NCBI GenBank assembly: GCA_902798585.1
Contig: CADBXF010000008.1
Location: 1 to 64,000 of the forward strand
Length of the DNA: 64,000 nt
Direction: 5' to 3'
From: an uncultured Lachnospiraceae bacterium
Lineage (GTDB): Bacteria > Bacillota > Clostridia > Lachnospirales > Lachnospiraceae
Shown here: positions 9,590 to 19,015 of the stretch, in pieces
Layout: every line of letters starts with the position of its first letter
Numbering within the stretch: position 1 is the first letter of the stretch
Position numbers and translations under genes: made by a program
The notes under the pieces: generated by a model
The model's database searches: none
Seen by the model: only the letters and a program-made list of their open reading frames with translations
What the model was told of the DNA's origin: nothing

Positions 9590-9656
9590 CCGCCGACCCT
9601 GCGTAAACTCCGACCGTTCCGAGGCAATCCCGCACACGACCCCGGGCTGTTGCCGA

Positions 9657-10385
9657 TCAGGTGTATCCGCTTCCGATGCACACGGTCACAATGAATATCC
9701 CGGCGACACCGGCCGCCTTAAGCACGCGGGAGCATGCCTCCAGTGTGCTGCCGGTTGTGTAAATATCGTCCACGAGAATGACCCTTTCGGGGGTCATTTT
9801 TCTTTCGGCGAGCATGGCAGCATCGCTCCCCGGCTCCATCGCCCGCATCAGGTTGCGAACGCGTTCCCTGTTGCTCAGCTCCTTCTGCGGAACGGTGTAC
9901 CGGTTGCGGCGCAGGTAGTCGCGATAGAGCGGAAGCCCCAGTTCCCCGGCGAGCTCGTCCGCCACAAGCTCCGCCTGATTATAGCCTCTCTCGCGAAATT
10001 TCTTTCGGTGAATCGGCACGGGAATCACGGCGTCGGCGCGCCATTTTGCAAGCGTTTCACGATGGCTTCGCAAAATCTCCTGCGCATACCATGTACCGTA
10101 CTCGGCGCGTCCGCGGAACTTAAACCGGACCATGGATTCCCGCAGCTCCCCCTCGTAGACATATGCCGACACGCCGCGCGAAAAAGCGCTCTCCCGGCCG
10201 GCGCAATCGTAACATAACTCCGCGGAATCGTCCGCGACCGGCTTTCCGCACCGCATGCATGCGGCATCGCCGACCGGCGTGAGTTTCTTCCGGCACTCCG
10301 GATGGCACACCGGCTCCCCGACCGGTCGGATTCCGTCGCACACCGGACATCGCGGCGGATACAGTAAATCGAGCAGTCTCCCCAT
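9657..10385 (-). CDS. comF: ComF-family phosphoribosyltransferase-like protein
   Basis: 242 residues. The N-terminus carries a four-cysteine zinc finger pair (CPVC ... CHPEC, then CMRC ... CYDC) and the C-terminus a type I phosphoribosyltransferase fold with the PRPP-binding loop VILVDDIYTTGSTLEA. In Bacillus ComF assists uptake of transforming DNA with ComFA; many Firmicutes keep comF alone, as here. The start at 10385 (MGRLLDLLYPPRC) follows GGGAGAGAAGGG and is preferred over the longer open frame to 10625, which would run through the upstream terminator. Confidence 0.92.
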   Translation of the reverse strand: MGRLLDLLYPPRCPVCDGIRPVGEPVCHPECRKKLTPVGDAACMRCGKPVADDSAELCYDCAGRESAFSRGVSAYVYEGELRESMVRFKFRGRAEYGTWYAQEILRSHRETLAKWRADAVIPVPIHRKKFRERGYNQAELVADELAGELGLPLYRDYLRRNRYTVPQKELSNRERVRNLMRAMEPGSDAAMLAERKMTPERVILVDDIYTTGSTLEACSRVLKAAGVAGIFIVTVCIGSGYT

Positions 10386-10436
10386 TTTCCCTTCTCTCCC
10401 CCTGTTGTCTGAAGTATACTCCTTCGTCCCGGGAAT

Positions 10437-10465
10437 AAAAAAACCGCGGTGATCTCTCACCGCGG
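10437..10465 (-). terminator. Rho-independent terminator after the nucleotidyltransferase gene
   Basis: A 9-bp perfect stem (10444-10452 with 10457-10465, CCGCGGTGA) and loop TCTC are followed by seven U on the minus strand. It separates the nucleotidyltransferase gene from comF. Confidence 0.88.
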
Positions 10466-10479
10466 CTGATACTTCCGTC

Positions 10480-11394
10480 CTATCGGAATGTCGTCTCCGG
10501 ATACTCTCCCACTGCAATCCTCTCACGGATGCACTGCATGAAGTTCGCCTTGTCCTCTGCGTAGGTGACGCCGAACCACCGGTCGGAGGTCGGGAGCACC
10601 GCAACACGGGCGCTTCCGTCGGCAATCATCGAACCGACCACGGACGGGAGCAGGAATTCCGACTTGAGCGGATCCGCCTTGGCGTCCGTATCGAGGAACT
10701 TCAGAAAATACCCGTTCAACGCGGTGAGGAAATCCGGGGTAAAGCCCCAGAAATTCATGGATACCTTCGCATCCGGCGAGAAGGTCATCGGCGTGCCGTC
10801 CGCTCTGCGTCCGACAACAACATCCCCCTCCGCACGAAGATCGAACATCTCCTCTACCGAGGCGAGCGTGCCGTCCTCGACCTTGCACACGCCGCGGGTC
10901 ACCTTGCCGTTTGCACTCAGCGTGTTTCCGAGGATAAAGCCCGCCATACAGTACTGTGCGGCGCTTCCTGCGGGAAGCTCCGCGAGATAGTCGTGAAGCG
11001 CGCGAAATGCCTCTTTGCCGTAGTAATCATCTGCGTTGATTACGAGGAACGGCTCCTTTACGGTGCCGATGCAGGACAGAATCGCATGTCCCGTTCCCCA
11101 GGGCTTTCCGCGTCCGTCTGGCACCTCATAGCCTTCCGGAAGATTGGAGAGTTCCTGATACACATACTCCACATCGATATATTTTTCGATGCGGTCGCCG
11201 ATTGCACGGCGGAACGCCTCCTCGATGTCCCGGCGGATGATAAATACCACCTTGTCAAACCCGGCTTCCTTCGCGGCATAAATGGAGTAATCCATGATAA
11301 TCTCTCCGCTCGGGCCGACCTCGGCAAGCTGCTTGATTCCGCCGCCGAACCGGCTTCCCATACCGGCTGCCATAACCACCAATGTTGTCTTCAC
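10480..11394 (-). CDS. Sugar-phosphate nucleotidyltransferase-like protein
   Basis: A 304-residue NTP-transferase (GT-A fold) enzyme. Its N-terminus TTLVVMAAGMGSRFGGGIKQ holds the nucleotide-binding signature (AAGxGxRxxxxxK) of GalU/RfbA-like enzymes, and VINADDYYGKEAF carries the metal-binding aspartates. It probably joins a nucleoside triphosphate to a sugar phosphate; the sugar cannot be told. The likely start is GTG at 11394, with AGGAGGG ten bases upstream; the longer frame to 11511 overlaps recD2 and lacks a ribosome site. A strong terminator follows. Confidence 0.83.
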   Translation of the reverse strand: MKTTLVVMAAGMGSRFGGGIKQLAEVGPSGEIIMDYSIYAAKEAGFDKVVFIIRRDIEEAFRRAIGDRIEKYIDVEYVYQELSNLPEGYEVPDGRGKPWGTGHAILSCIGTVKEPFLVINADDYYGKEAFRALHDYLAELPAGSAAQYCMAGFILGNTLSANGKVTRGVCKVEDGTLASVEEMFDLRAEGDVVVGRRADGTPMTFSPDAKVSMNFWGFTPDFLTALNGYFLKFLDTDAKADPLKSEFLLPSVVGSMIADGSARVAVLPTSDRWFGVTYAEDKANFMQCIRERIAVGEYPETTFR

Positions 11395-11446
11395 CTTTCG
11401 TTCCCTCCTGTTTCCGCATCGTTTGCGGTCTCTCCCCGCCGTGCGG

Positions 11447-13702
11447 TTATTCGTATTGCACTTCCCTCCGGATGCTCTCCCGCAATCCGGTATATCGCTT
11501 AAACTCTTCATTGTTGCTCACCATCTGACGAACCGTCGAAGCCTCCCCGAGAATCGTCACGCAGCGAATGGCTCTCGTGACCCCGGTATAGAGAAGATTC
11601 CGACTCAAAAGCGGCTTCGGACCGGACAAAAGCGGCATGACAACCGCCGGATACTCGCTTCCCTGCGACTTGTGAATCGTCATCGCGAAAGCGTGCTCCA
11701 GATCCTCCATCTCCTTGTCCTGATAGAACACGCGGAATCTGCGGTCGAAAATCACTTCCATCTGCGAGCGGTCCGCGGAGATGCTCTTAACCACTCCGAT
11801 GTCGCCGTTGAACACGCCCGTGTCCGAGCGGATTATCGTAAAACCGTTGTCCGCATATTCATCGCGCTCAAGCATATAGTTGTTGCGCGTCTGCATCACC
11901 TTGTCACCTACGCGGAATGTGACATCGCCGATCACCGTCTCGTCCTTGTCGCGGGACGGGGGATTGAGCGCGTCCTGCAGCATTTTGTTTAAACGCTCCA
12001 CGCCGAGCTCGCCCTTGCGCATCGGCGTCAGCACCTGAATGTCGTAGGGCGTCGCCTCGACATACTTCGGAAGCTCATCTCTCACAAGCCGCACAATTCG
12101 CTCGCGAATCTTGCCCGCGTCACTCCGCGCGAGGAAGAAGAAATCCCGGCTTTGATTGTCGAGGGACGGGCATTCCCCGCGGTTGATCCGGTGGGCGTTC
12201 AGCACGATGTCGCTCGCCTCCTCCTGCCGGAATATCTTTGTAAGACAGACCGAGGAAAATGCTTCGCTCGCCAGAATATCGCGCAGCACATTGCCCGGGC
12301 CGACGCTCGGGAGCTGGTTCGCATCGCCGACAAGAATCAGCGTGGTCGCACCGGGCTTGACGGCCCGAAGGAGCGACCGCATCAGAAACATATCAACCAT
12401 CGAGGCCTCGTCGACGATGACAACCTCCGCCTCGAGCGGGTTGCTCTCGTCCCGCTGGAACATTCCGCGGTCGTCGCCCTGTGCGGATTCGTCAATCTTT
12501 CGGCACTCAAGCAACCTGTGAATCGTCATCGCATCCCGGCCGGTCGCCTCCGACATGCGCTTCGCCGCGCGGCCGGTCGGCGCCGCAAGCAGCACCTTGC
12601 GCTGCTGCTTCTCGAAGACGCGCAAAATCGCGTTGATTGTCGTGGTCTTGCCGGTTCCCGGTCCTCCCGTGAGAATGAAAACGCCGTGGCTCACAGCCTC
12701 AAACACGGCCCTTCGCTGGGTCTCGTCGAGTTCCGTACCGAGCTCCGCCGTCGCGCTGTAATAGAAGCTCTCGGAAATCTCGCGAATCGGCCGACCCGCG
12801 TCGATGTCCGCAAGCATCCGCGCAATCATCTGCTCCGTCGCGTAACAGCGCGTCGTATATATATAGCGGACGGGGTTACCGTCGCTGTCCGATTCCGTAA
12901 CCGTGCGAATCTTTCGGTCGATTGTCGCATTGCGGATAATGAGGTCGAGTCTCTCCTCATCGATGCCCGCAACATATTCCTGCATATGCGACAGAAGCGA
13001 ACTCTCCGGCAGACATGCATGGCCGAAGGAAAGCGCCTGCTGAAGCACATATAACAGACAGGCACAGTCGCGGTATTCCGTGTCGTCAAAACCTCCGATT
13101 CGCTGTGCAATCTCATCCGCCGTCCGAAACCCGATTCGGGAGATATCCTCCGCGAGCCGGTACGGGTTGGTCTTGACGACGGCAATCGTATTCTCGCCGT
13201 AGCGGTCGATGATTCGAAGCGCCATGCTTAAGGGAATTCCGAGCTGCTGCAAATACATCACCGTGTTGCGCATGCTCAGCTTTTCCACATAGCGGTCGTG
13301 AATCTCCTGCGCGCGCTTCTCGCCGATTCCGCGAAGCCTCGTCAGTCGCTCCGGCTCGCGCTCAATCACGAGAAATGTGTCCGTCCCGAAGGCGTCCACA
13401 ATCTGCTGCGCCAGCGCCGTGCCCACGCCCTTGATGGCTCCGGAGCCGAGATAGCGTACCATCTCATCCTCAGTCGCCGGTTCCGTTATCTCATAGGAGT
13501 TCACCGTAAACTGCTGACCGTAGATGCGGTGGTTCGTCTCCTCCCCGTACACGCAAATATCTTCGCCCTCATCAAGAACGGGGAAGTTGCCCACGCAAAT
13601 CAGCTCTTCCCCGGTGCCTTTCAAAGAGAGAGTCAGTACCGTGAACCCGGTCTCCGGGCTGTGAAACGAAATGTGTTTCACATAGCCGTCCCTCTGTTCC
13701 AT
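11447..13702 (-). CDS. recD2: ATP-dependent RecD2-like DNA helicase
   Basis: 751 residues of an SF1B 5'-3' helicase. The N-terminal part (about 1-190) has tandem helix-hairpin-helix motifs (GSGAIKGVGTALAQQIVDAF, RLRGIGEKRAQEI). Walker A is LTGGPGTGKTTTINAIL at about residue 345, Walker B is VVIVDEASMVDMFLM, and later motifs include QVLTPMRKGELG and the C-terminal AFAMTIHKSQGSEYPAVVMP. RecD2 acts outside RecBCD, in mismatch repair and fork maintenance in Firmicutes. The ATG at 13702 follows GGAGCGG. Full length. Confidence 0.96.
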   Translation of the reverse strand: MEQRDGYVKHISFHSPETGFTVLTLSLKGTGEELICVGNFPVLDEGEDICVYGEETNHRIYGQQFTVNSYEITEPATEDEMVRYLGSGAIKGVGTALAQQIVDAFGTDTFLVIEREPERLTRLRGIGEKRAQEIHDRYVEKLSMRNTVMYLQQLGIPLSMALRIIDRYGENTIAVVKTNPYRLAEDISRIGFRTADEIAQRIGGFDDTEYRDCACLLYVLQQALSFGHACLPESSLLSHMQEYVAGIDEERLDLIIRNATIDRKIRTVTESDSDGNPVRYIYTTRCYATEQMIARMLADIDAGRPIREISESFYYSATAELGTELDETQRRAVFEAVSHGVFILTGGPGTGKTTTINAILRVFEKQQRKVLLAAPTGRAAKRMSEATGRDAMTIHRLLECRKIDESAQGDDRGMFQRDESNPLEAEVVIVDEASMVDMFLMRSLLRAVKPGATTLILVGDANQLPSVGPGNVLRDILASEAFSSVCLTKIFRQEEASDIVLNAHRINRGECPSLDNQSRDFFFLARSDAGKIRERIVRLVRDELPKYVEATPYDIQVLTPMRKGELGVERLNKMLQDALNPPSRDKDETVIGDVTFRVGDKVMQTRNNYMLERDEYADNGFTIIRSDTGVFNGDIGVVKSISADRSQMEVIFDRRFRVFYQDKEMEDLEHAFAMTIHKSQGSEYPAVVMPLLSGPKPLLSRNLLYTGVTRAIRCVTILGEASTVRQMVSNNEEFKRYTGLRESIRREVQYE

Positions 13703-13758
13703 ATACCGCTCCGTGTGATTTCAAAACCTGTCGCCGCCGCTGCCCGGCGAGTGTCAAA

Positions 13759-14757
13759 CTACCGCCGGTTGCGTCCGGCCGTCATTTCGATGTATTTGCC
13801 GGTGCCCATCGCAACGCAGCGCATCGGATTCTCCGCTGTCATCGTATGAATTCCGGTCTTCTCCTCAATCAAATCCTCAAGGCCGTACAAAAGAGCCCCT
13901 CCGCCCGTGAGCACGATGCCCCGGTTTGCGATGTCCGCCGCAAGCTCCGGCGGTGTCATCTCAAGTGCATCGTGGATGGCGTTGATAATCTGCGCGGTAG
14001 GCTCGCGCAAAGCCTCCTCGGTCTCCTCCGATGTGAGTGAAATCGTCTTCGGAAGACCGGTCACGAGATTGCGTCCGCGGACTTCCATCGAGAGTGTCTC
14101 CGGTCTCGCGTAGCAGGCGCCGATTTTGATCTTAATCTCCTCCGCCGTGCGCTCGCCGATCATGAGGTTGTGCTTCTTGCGCATGTAGCGGACAATGGCC
14201 TCGTCGAAATCGTCGCCGGCAATCTTCACGGAGTTGCTTACAACGGCACCGCCGAGGGAAGTCACCGCGATATCGGTCGTTCCGCCGCCGATGTCTACAA
14301 CCATATTTCCGCAGGGCTTGTTGATATCGATGCCCGCACCGAGTGCAGCTGCAATCGGCTCCTCAATAACGCGGACAGAGCGGGCGCCCGCCTCATAGGT
14401 GGCGTCCTCCACGGCACGCTTCTCCACCTCGGTCGCGCTGCACGGAACGCAGACGCACACGAGCGGTTTGCGGAAGCGCCGCCGACCGATGGACTTCTGG
14501 ATGAAATACTTGATCATGCGCTCCGTAACGGAGTAATCCGAAATCACGCCCTGGCGCAGCGGACGGACCGCCACGATGTTGCCCGGAGTTCTTCCGAGCA
14601 TCTGACGGGCCTCCTCGCCGATTGCCTTGATTCGCGAAGTATCGCGGCTGTAGGCAACAACCGACGGCTCCTCAAGCACAACACCCTTGCCCTTGATGTA
14701 GATGAGCACATTGGCGGTTCCCAAATCAATTCCGAGTTCTGTATGTAATCCGAACAT
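13759..14757 (-). CDS. mreB: Rod-shape actin-like protein MreB/Mbl
   Basis: A 332-residue bacterial actin that organises lateral wall synthesis. Motifs: phosphate 1 GIDLGTANVLIY, connect 1 EEPIAAALGAG, phosphate 2 VVDIGGGTTDIAV, and adenosine GIVLTGGGALL. Length is typical. There is no mreC/mreD next to it, so it may be Mbl or an isolated MreB paralogue; the sequence alone does not settle which. AAGGA lies eight bases before the ATG. A terminator for the upstream csp gene separates the two. Confidence 0.95.
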   Translation of the reverse strand: MFGLHTELGIDLGTANVLIYIKGKGVVLEEPSVVAYSRDTSRIKAIGEEARQMLGRTPGNIVAVRPLRQGVISDYSVTERMIKYFIQKSIGRRRFRKPLVCVCVPCSATEVEKRAVEDATYEAGARSVRVIEEPIAAALGAGIDINKPCGNMVVDIGGGTTDIAVTSLGGAVVSNSVKIAGDDFDEAIVRYMRKKHNLMIGERTAEEIKIKIGACYARPETLSMEVRGRNLVTGLPKTISLTSEETEEALREPTAQIINAIHDALEMTPPELAADIANRGIVLTGGGALLYGLEDLIEEKTGIHTMTAENPMRCVAMGTGKYIEMTAGRNRR

Positions 14758-14955
14758 GGTTTTCGTCCTTTTTCGTAAAATGCAAAAGTCTCTCCCGCAG
14801 CATCCGTACGCAGCGCGAAAAACCGTCCGCGCCGCAATTGCGGGTACACAGAGTCAGTATACCATACCGCGCGCCGCATTTCAACCTCGCAAGCCCTCCG
14901 TTTCTGCCGAAATCACAAGGTGCTTTTTGTAAATTTTCACAAGTCCGGGACACAA

Positions 14956-14984
14956 GAAAAAGAGCCCCGACGCCGCGGAGCTCT
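14956..14984 (-). terminator. Rho-independent terminator of the cold-shock gene
   Basis: The minus-strand hairpin AGAGCTCCG...TCGGGGCTCT (14984-14961, one G-U pair) is followed by five U. It lies about 20 bases after the csp stop. Confidence 0.8.
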
Positions 14985-15006
14985 CCTCACCTTTGTCTGT
15001 GTTCAA

Positions 15007-15216
15007 TTACAGAGCCGTTACGTTGATAGCTCTGAGCTTTCTGGAATCCTTAGGATCCTGCTCGGTCTCGAAGGAAACCTTCTGGCCTTCCTCAAGCGTC
15101 TTGTAGCCGTCAGCCTGAATAGCGGAGAAATGTACGAAAACGTCCTCGCCGCCTTCCTCATTGCTGATGAAACCATAGCCCTTCTGAGCATTGAACCACT
15201 TTACTGTACCAGTCAT
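15007..15216 (-). CDS. Cold-shock protein, CspA/CspB family
   Basis: A 69-residue single cold-shock domain that binds single-stranded RNA and acts as an RNA chaperone. The RNP1 motif [10 protein letters not shown] and RNP2 motif VFVHFSAI are intact, and the start [11 protein letters not shown] is canonical. AAGGAGG lies nine bases before the ATG. It is monocistronic, with its own promoter, a leader of about 140 bases and a terminator, the standard layout of autoregulated csp genes. Confidence 0.97.
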   Translation of the reverse strand: MTGTVKWFNAQKGYGFISNEEGGEDVFVHFSAIQADGYKTLEEGQKVSFETEQDPKDSRKLRAINVTAL

Positions 15217-15363
15217 GAACCAGTACCTCCTTAAAAATTATACGCATCATCCGGTTGTTTTGTTCTTCCGGAAACAAAGTCCTTTGAAACAAAAGCAAAC
15301 TGCTCAAAACAAAGAAGTCCTAAAGGTGAACTGTTTGCTTGGCATATCCTGACTGCTTTTATT

Positions 15364-15392
15364 AAATTACCACAAACCGCAGCATTCGTCAA
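15364..15392 (-). promoter_or_regulatory. Promoter and long leader of the cold-shock gene
   Basis: TTGACG (15392-15387) and TAATTT (15369-15364) are 17 bases apart on the minus strand. Transcription from about 15357 leaves a leader of about 140 nt before the ATG at 15216. Long leaders of this kind act as RNA thermosensors in known cspA genes; the fold was not computed here. Confidence 0.7.
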
Positions 15393-15455
15393 TAATTCTG
15401 CATTTATTTTTTCAATATTTTTTCACTGAATTTTCACGATTTGTTCTTTCACGGA

Positions 15456-17072
15456 TCACTCGCACTCCCGTATCTTCCGCTTCAGGGGAAGCATCGCATT
15501 CGGCGCCGCGGAAAATGCATCCACCCCGAGCCGCAGAAGTTCCTCCGTCGCCGTGGTATCCGCCGCAAGTTCGCCGCACACGCACACGGAAACCCCGTGC
15601 TCATGGGCCGTTCGCACCACTGAGGCAATCGTGCGCATCACCGCCTCGTGATGCGGGTCGTAATAAGGCGTCACGAAGGAATTACTGCGGTCCGCCGCGA
15701 GCAGGTACTGCGTCAGATCGTTCGTCCCGATGCTCACAAAATCGACATACGGCATCAGCCGGTCGCAGATGATTGCCGCTGCGGGCGTCTCAATCATAAT
15801 GCCTTTTTGAATATCGCCGGTCGGAATTCCGGCCGCAGCCAGCCGCTCACTCTCCTCCCGGAAGAGCGCATCGATTCTCCGAAGCTCCCACTCCGCCGTA
15901 ATCATGGGAAACATCACGCTGACCTTCCCGAATGCGCCGGCGCGTAAAATCGCCCGAAGCTGCGCGCGGAACGGCTCCTCCTCCGCAAGGCTGATGCGGA
16001 TTGCGCGGAACCCGAGATCGGGGTTATTTTCCTTCGGAAGGTTCATGTACGCCGCGCGCTTGTCCGCGCCGAGGTCAAAGGTACGGATGGTCACCGGCTT
16101 CCCCTGCATCGCCGCGAGGACGCTCTTATAAGTCTCAAGCTGCTGCTCCTCCGTCGGATAATCCTCGCCCGCAAGACACAAAAACTCCGTCCGCAGCAGG
16201 CCGATGCCCTCAGCCCCCTTCTCTGCCGCTGCAGCCGCATCGGCCACGCTTCCGACATTTGCGAGAAGAGGCACCTTCACGCCGGACTTCGTCTCGCACG
16301 GAAGCGGCAGAAGCGCCCGAAGCTCTTCCTCCTCCCGCATTTTCCGCTGAATCTTCGCCTCATAGGAAGCCTTGGTCTCCGCATCCGGATCCACAATCAG
16401 AAGGCCGTTCTCGCCGTCCAAAACCGCCTCGTGACCGTCCCATGCATCGCTGATTGCAATGCCGGTAATTGCCGGCAGATTCATGGTGCGCGCAAGAATG
16501 GCCGCATGCGAGCTCTCCGACCCGAGGTGCGTCACAATCCCGAGGATGCGCGAGTGATCGAGCTGCATCGTCTCTCCCGGCGCAAGATCCTCCGCCATCA
16601 AAATAACCGGCTCCGTCAGCGTCACCTCATGCCGGTTTCCGAGAAGCACATCCGTGAGCCGCTCCGTAATCTCCGTGATATCCTCGCTTCGCGACCGAAA
16701 ATACGGGTCCTCCATCTGCGCGAGCATCTGCGCATAATGCCGTCCTGTCGCCGCAACTGCATACGCTGCCGTCACCTTTTCCGCGCCGATCATGCTCTCG
16801 ACCATGCCGCTGTACGCCTCGTCCTCCACCATCATCGCATGGATTTCAAATGTGTGCGCAAGCAGTTCGCCGACCTTCGAAACCGACTCGCGATATAGCT
16901 CGTGAAGTCGCCCTACAACCTCGGCCTTAGCCTTCCGAAACGCCGCAAGCTCCGCCTGCGGATCTCCCGCCGGCACGCGCAGCAGCTCCGGATGCGTCTT
17001 CGATAAATACTGCAGCCGACCGATTGCCGTCCTCTTATGCACTGTCTGTCCCGAAATCGTAATCATATTCAT
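15456..17072 (-). CDS. ptsI: Phosphoenolpyruvate-protein phosphotransferase (PTS enzyme I)
   Basis: About 538 residues. Enzyme I moves phosphate from PEP to HPr, the first step of all PTS sugar uptake. The phospho-histidine site is GSESSHAAILARTMNLPAITG, and the PEP-binding C-terminal domain shows GLLRTEFL, MFPMI, IGTNDLTQY and the cysteine motif VCVCGELA. Length is slightly below the usual 570. HPr is not adjacent. Two starts are possible, ATG 17072 (MNMITISG) and ATG 17066, both served by GGGAGAAGG. Confidence 0.95.
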   Translation of the reverse strand: MNMITISGQTVHKRTAIGRLQYLSKTHPELLRVPAGDPQAELAAFRKAKAEVVGRLHELYRESVSKVGELLAHTFEIHAMMVEDEAYSGMVESMIGAEKVTAAYAVAATGRHYAQMLAQMEDPYFRSRSEDITEITERLTDVLLGNRHEVTLTEPVILMAEDLAPGETMQLDHSRILGIVTHLGSESSHAAILARTMNLPAITGIAISDAWDGHEAVLDGENGLLIVDPDAETKASYEAKIQRKMREEEELRALLPLPCETKSGVKVPLLANVGSVADAAAAAEKGAEGIGLLRTEFLCLAGEDYPTEEQQLETYKSVLAAMQGKPVTIRTFDLGADKRAAYMNLPKENNPDLGFRAIRISLAEEEPFRAQLRAILRAGAFGKVSVMFPMITAEWELRRIDALFREESERLAAAGIPTGDIQKGIMIETPAAAIICDRLMPYVDFVSIGTNDLTQYLLAADRSNSFVTPYYDPHHEAVMRTIASVVRTAHEHGVSVCVCGELAADTTATEELLRLGVDAFSAAPNAMLPLKRKIRECE

Positions 17073-17281
17073 GCCCTTCTCCCAAAGCGGGTCGCCCTTC
17101 CCGCGCAGACCCCGCCGCCTCCGCGGGCAATCCGCATAAACGCACAAACAGGCTTCCCGCGCGCCCTTATTTTACGCACGGAACCACCTGCTTACAGTAT
17201 ACTGTCTGCACGCCTGAAAAGCAATGCTTTCCGCGCCTTTCGCCCCGCCGCGTCTTCCGCATCGCTCCGATGAAAAATAAG

Positions 17282-17310
17282 TTGACATTTTCGGCGAATT
17301 GGCATACAAT
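17282..17310 (+). promoter_or_regulatory. Promoter of tRNA-Ala
   Basis: A perfect TTGACA (17282-17287) and TACAAT (17305-17310) with a 17-base spacer lie 13 bases before the mature tRNA. Confidence 0.9.
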
Positions 17311-17322
17311 GAGTCTCGTTCC

Positions 17323-17395
17323 GGGGTATTAGCTCAGCTGGGAGAGCGCTAGGTTCGCAATCTAGAGGTCAGGGGTTCGATCCCCCTATGCTCCA
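17323..17395 (+). tRNA. tRNA-Ala, anticodon CGC
   Basis: A complete cloverleaf can be drawn. Acceptor GGGGTAT pairs with ATGCTCC, the D arm is GCTCAGCTGGGAGAGC, the anticodon stem is CTAGG/TCTAG with loop TTCGCAA (anticodon CGC, reading GCG), and the T arm is AGGGG-TTCGATC-CCCCT. The discriminator is A; CCA is not encoded. Its 3' half is the attachment site of the adjacent island, which restores it fully. Confidence 0.95.
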
Positions 17396-17398
17396 CTT
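17354..17398 (+). repeat. attL: 45-bp direct repeat at the tRNA 3' end
   Basis: The sequence from the anticodon loop to three bases past the tRNA is identical to 31299-31343. Copies at the tRNA and at the far end beside an integrase define the left attachment site. Confidence 0.9.
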
Positions 17399-17439
17399 TT
17401 CGAGAACGCAAATGGAATAAGGGCTTTCAAGAAATTAGG

Positions 17440-17476
17440 CAGAGATGAATTGCTTGCAATTTGTCTCTGTTTTTTT
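17440..17476 (+). terminator. Terminator downstream of tRNA-Ala, inside the island
   Basis: CAGAGA (17440-17445) pairs with TCTCTG (17464-17469), AATTGC/GCAATT extends the stem inside, and seven T follow. It would end the tRNA transcript. A similar terminator lies beyond attR at 31383-31420. Confidence 0.82.
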
Positions 17477-17564
17477 GTTATTCCATCACTTATTCCATAG
17501 TTTTCAAAAGTTTTATCTTGAAACGCCAAAAATGAACCTTAAAACAACTCAAGGAGGAGATCAC

Positions 17565-18458
17565 ATGCAGACACAAAAACACAGCAAAGATTTCAGTCAA
17601 ATCTATAAAACCGTTCTTCACGATAAAACTCTTAGTGCGTTCGATCGCGGCTTGCTTATCACTCTATACAACCTACCGGACGATTGGAAGTTCAGTGTGT
17701 CCGGTCTCTGCAGCATACTGCCCGACGGAAAATCTGCTATTTCCGGATCTCTTCGCCGTTTAGAAGACAAAGGATATTTACGGCTTACAAAAGCCAGGAA
17801 CGAAAAAGGATTGTTTGAAACATCTCTGGAACTGTGTATACCGTCAGAGACTTCTGACACCAAACCCTGTACGATTATCGGTGACGGGCAAACGGTTACC
17901 GATAATCCGTCACCGTCTATCCGCCCCCGTTTATCCGTGACGGACATGCAGCCACAATATAAAATACACAGAAAAACAGACATAAAAAAGCACAACAATC
18001 CATCCATCCTTCTTTCACTACCGACAGCCGATGGAAAGAAAGACAGAGAGAGCACCAAGGAAGAAGAAGCTGCGTATCGAAAAATTATCGCCGAAAACAT
18101 CCGTCTCGATTGGTTACTGGATGCTGCCAAGCGAAGCGAAGATTCGAACGAAATAGCCATGGTGAACGAGATCTATGCCCTGATCTGCGATTACGTCTGC
18201 TTCCCCCACGGGAACATAAAGATTCGCGACACCGTATACCCTTGGCAGACCGTGAAAAAGCAATTTCTCGAACTCAGACACTCTCATGTAGCGTCTGTGC
18301 TTAACCGCGTCGTTGACCGGAGCTTAGGCATAAAAAACATGCAGCAATATCTGATTGCCATGCTCTACAGCGAAAGTCTATGCGGAACAATCAAAAACCA
18401 GGCTGATCTGCATGATGACTACCTGATGAGTCTCCGGGGAAGCCCCTACGCAATATAA
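17565..18458 (+). CDS. Replication-initiator-like protein with helix-turn-helix and DUF6017-like C-terminus
   Basis: 297 residues. The N-terminus (about 1-110) is a winged-helix replication-organiser-like domain; residues about 20-80 (AFDRGLLITLYNLPDDWKFS, then DGKSAISGSLRRLEDKGYL) follow the pattern of phage and plasmid initiators that open with SDxARGLL-like helices. The C-terminus (about 180-297) resembles the DUF6017 domain common in Clostridial conjugative elements. AAGGAGGAG precedes ATG 17565; the frame is open upstream but has no ribosome site. It probably supports replication or maintenance of the excised island. Family naming is from memory. Confidence 0.65.
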   Translation: MQTQKHSKDFSQIYKTVLHDKTLSAFDRGLLITLYNLPDDWKFSVSGLCSILPDGKSAISGSLRRLEDKGYLRLTKARNEKGLFETSLELCIPSETSDTKPCTIIGDGQTVTDNPSPSIRPRLSVTDMQPQYKIHRKTDIKKHNNPSILLSLPTADGKKDRESTKEEEAAYRKIIAENIRLDWLLDAAKRSEDSNEIAMVNEIYALICDYVCFPHGNIKIRDTVYPWQTVKKQFLELRHSHVASVLNRVVDRSLGIKNMQQYLIAMLYSESLCGTIKNQADLHDDYLMSLRGSPYAI

Positions 18459-18488
18459 CCATTCAAATTACGAAAGGAGTCTGTAACC

Positions 18489-18908
18489 ATGATTGAAAAG
18501 CGAACTTTCTTTATCGACGGCGAATCATATAAACGGATTCACGCCATTTATAAACTCAAAGGGTTCAAAAGTCCCAGCGCCTTGGTGAATCAGGCGATCA
18601 AGGACTGGCTCGCCAGGGATTCCGGCAAGGATGTATCTAAGTATCTCAGTGAAGAACTACGAGATGAATTAGAAGCGATCAAGGCGTATCAATATCGCCT
18701 ATGTCAGGCATTCTTCCGCGTAGCTGTCAGCGATGCGGAAATAAAGCAAATCCTGGCTATCGAATATGATTATGACGAAAAGACCCTTGCCAACATTTTT
18801 GACCAATGTGTACGTGAAGTTCGCAGCACAAACGGTATCGTCAATATGATTGAAACTGTAAATCGGATAAATGAAGAGTACCAGAAAAACAGATATCGTG
18901 GCTATTAA
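18489..18908 (+). CDS. Small ribbon-helix-helix-like island protein
   Basis: 139 residues. The N-terminus (KRTFFIDGESYKRIHAIYKL, then SPSALVNQAIKDWLAR) has the strand-helix-helix pattern of RHH DNA-binding proteins. The rest is helical and charged. It lies 30 bases after the initiator gene with AAGGAG nine bases before its ATG, so it is likely co-transcribed. Role in copy control, partition or mobilisation is possible but unproven. Confidence 0.6.
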   Translation: MIEKRTFFIDGESYKRIHAIYKLKGFKSPSALVNQAIKDWLARDSGKDVSKYLSEELRDELEAIKAYQYRLCQAFFRVAVSDAEIKQILAIEYDYDEKTLANIFDQCVREVRSTNGIVNMIETVNRINEEYQKNRYRGY

Positions 18909-18985
18909 CTTCCACACCCCCTATAGTTCTGCCGACAATTGCAATCCGAGCATTCAAGGCAAAGAACACATCGGGACAAAAATCA

Positions 18986-19015
18986 AGAAGGAGTCAAACG
19001 GCTCCTTCTCTTTGT
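18986..19015 (+). terminator. Rho-independent terminator of the rep-like operon
   Basis: AGAAGGAG (18986-18993) pairs with CTCCTTCT (19002-19009), followed by CTTTGTTTTA. Confidence 0.75.
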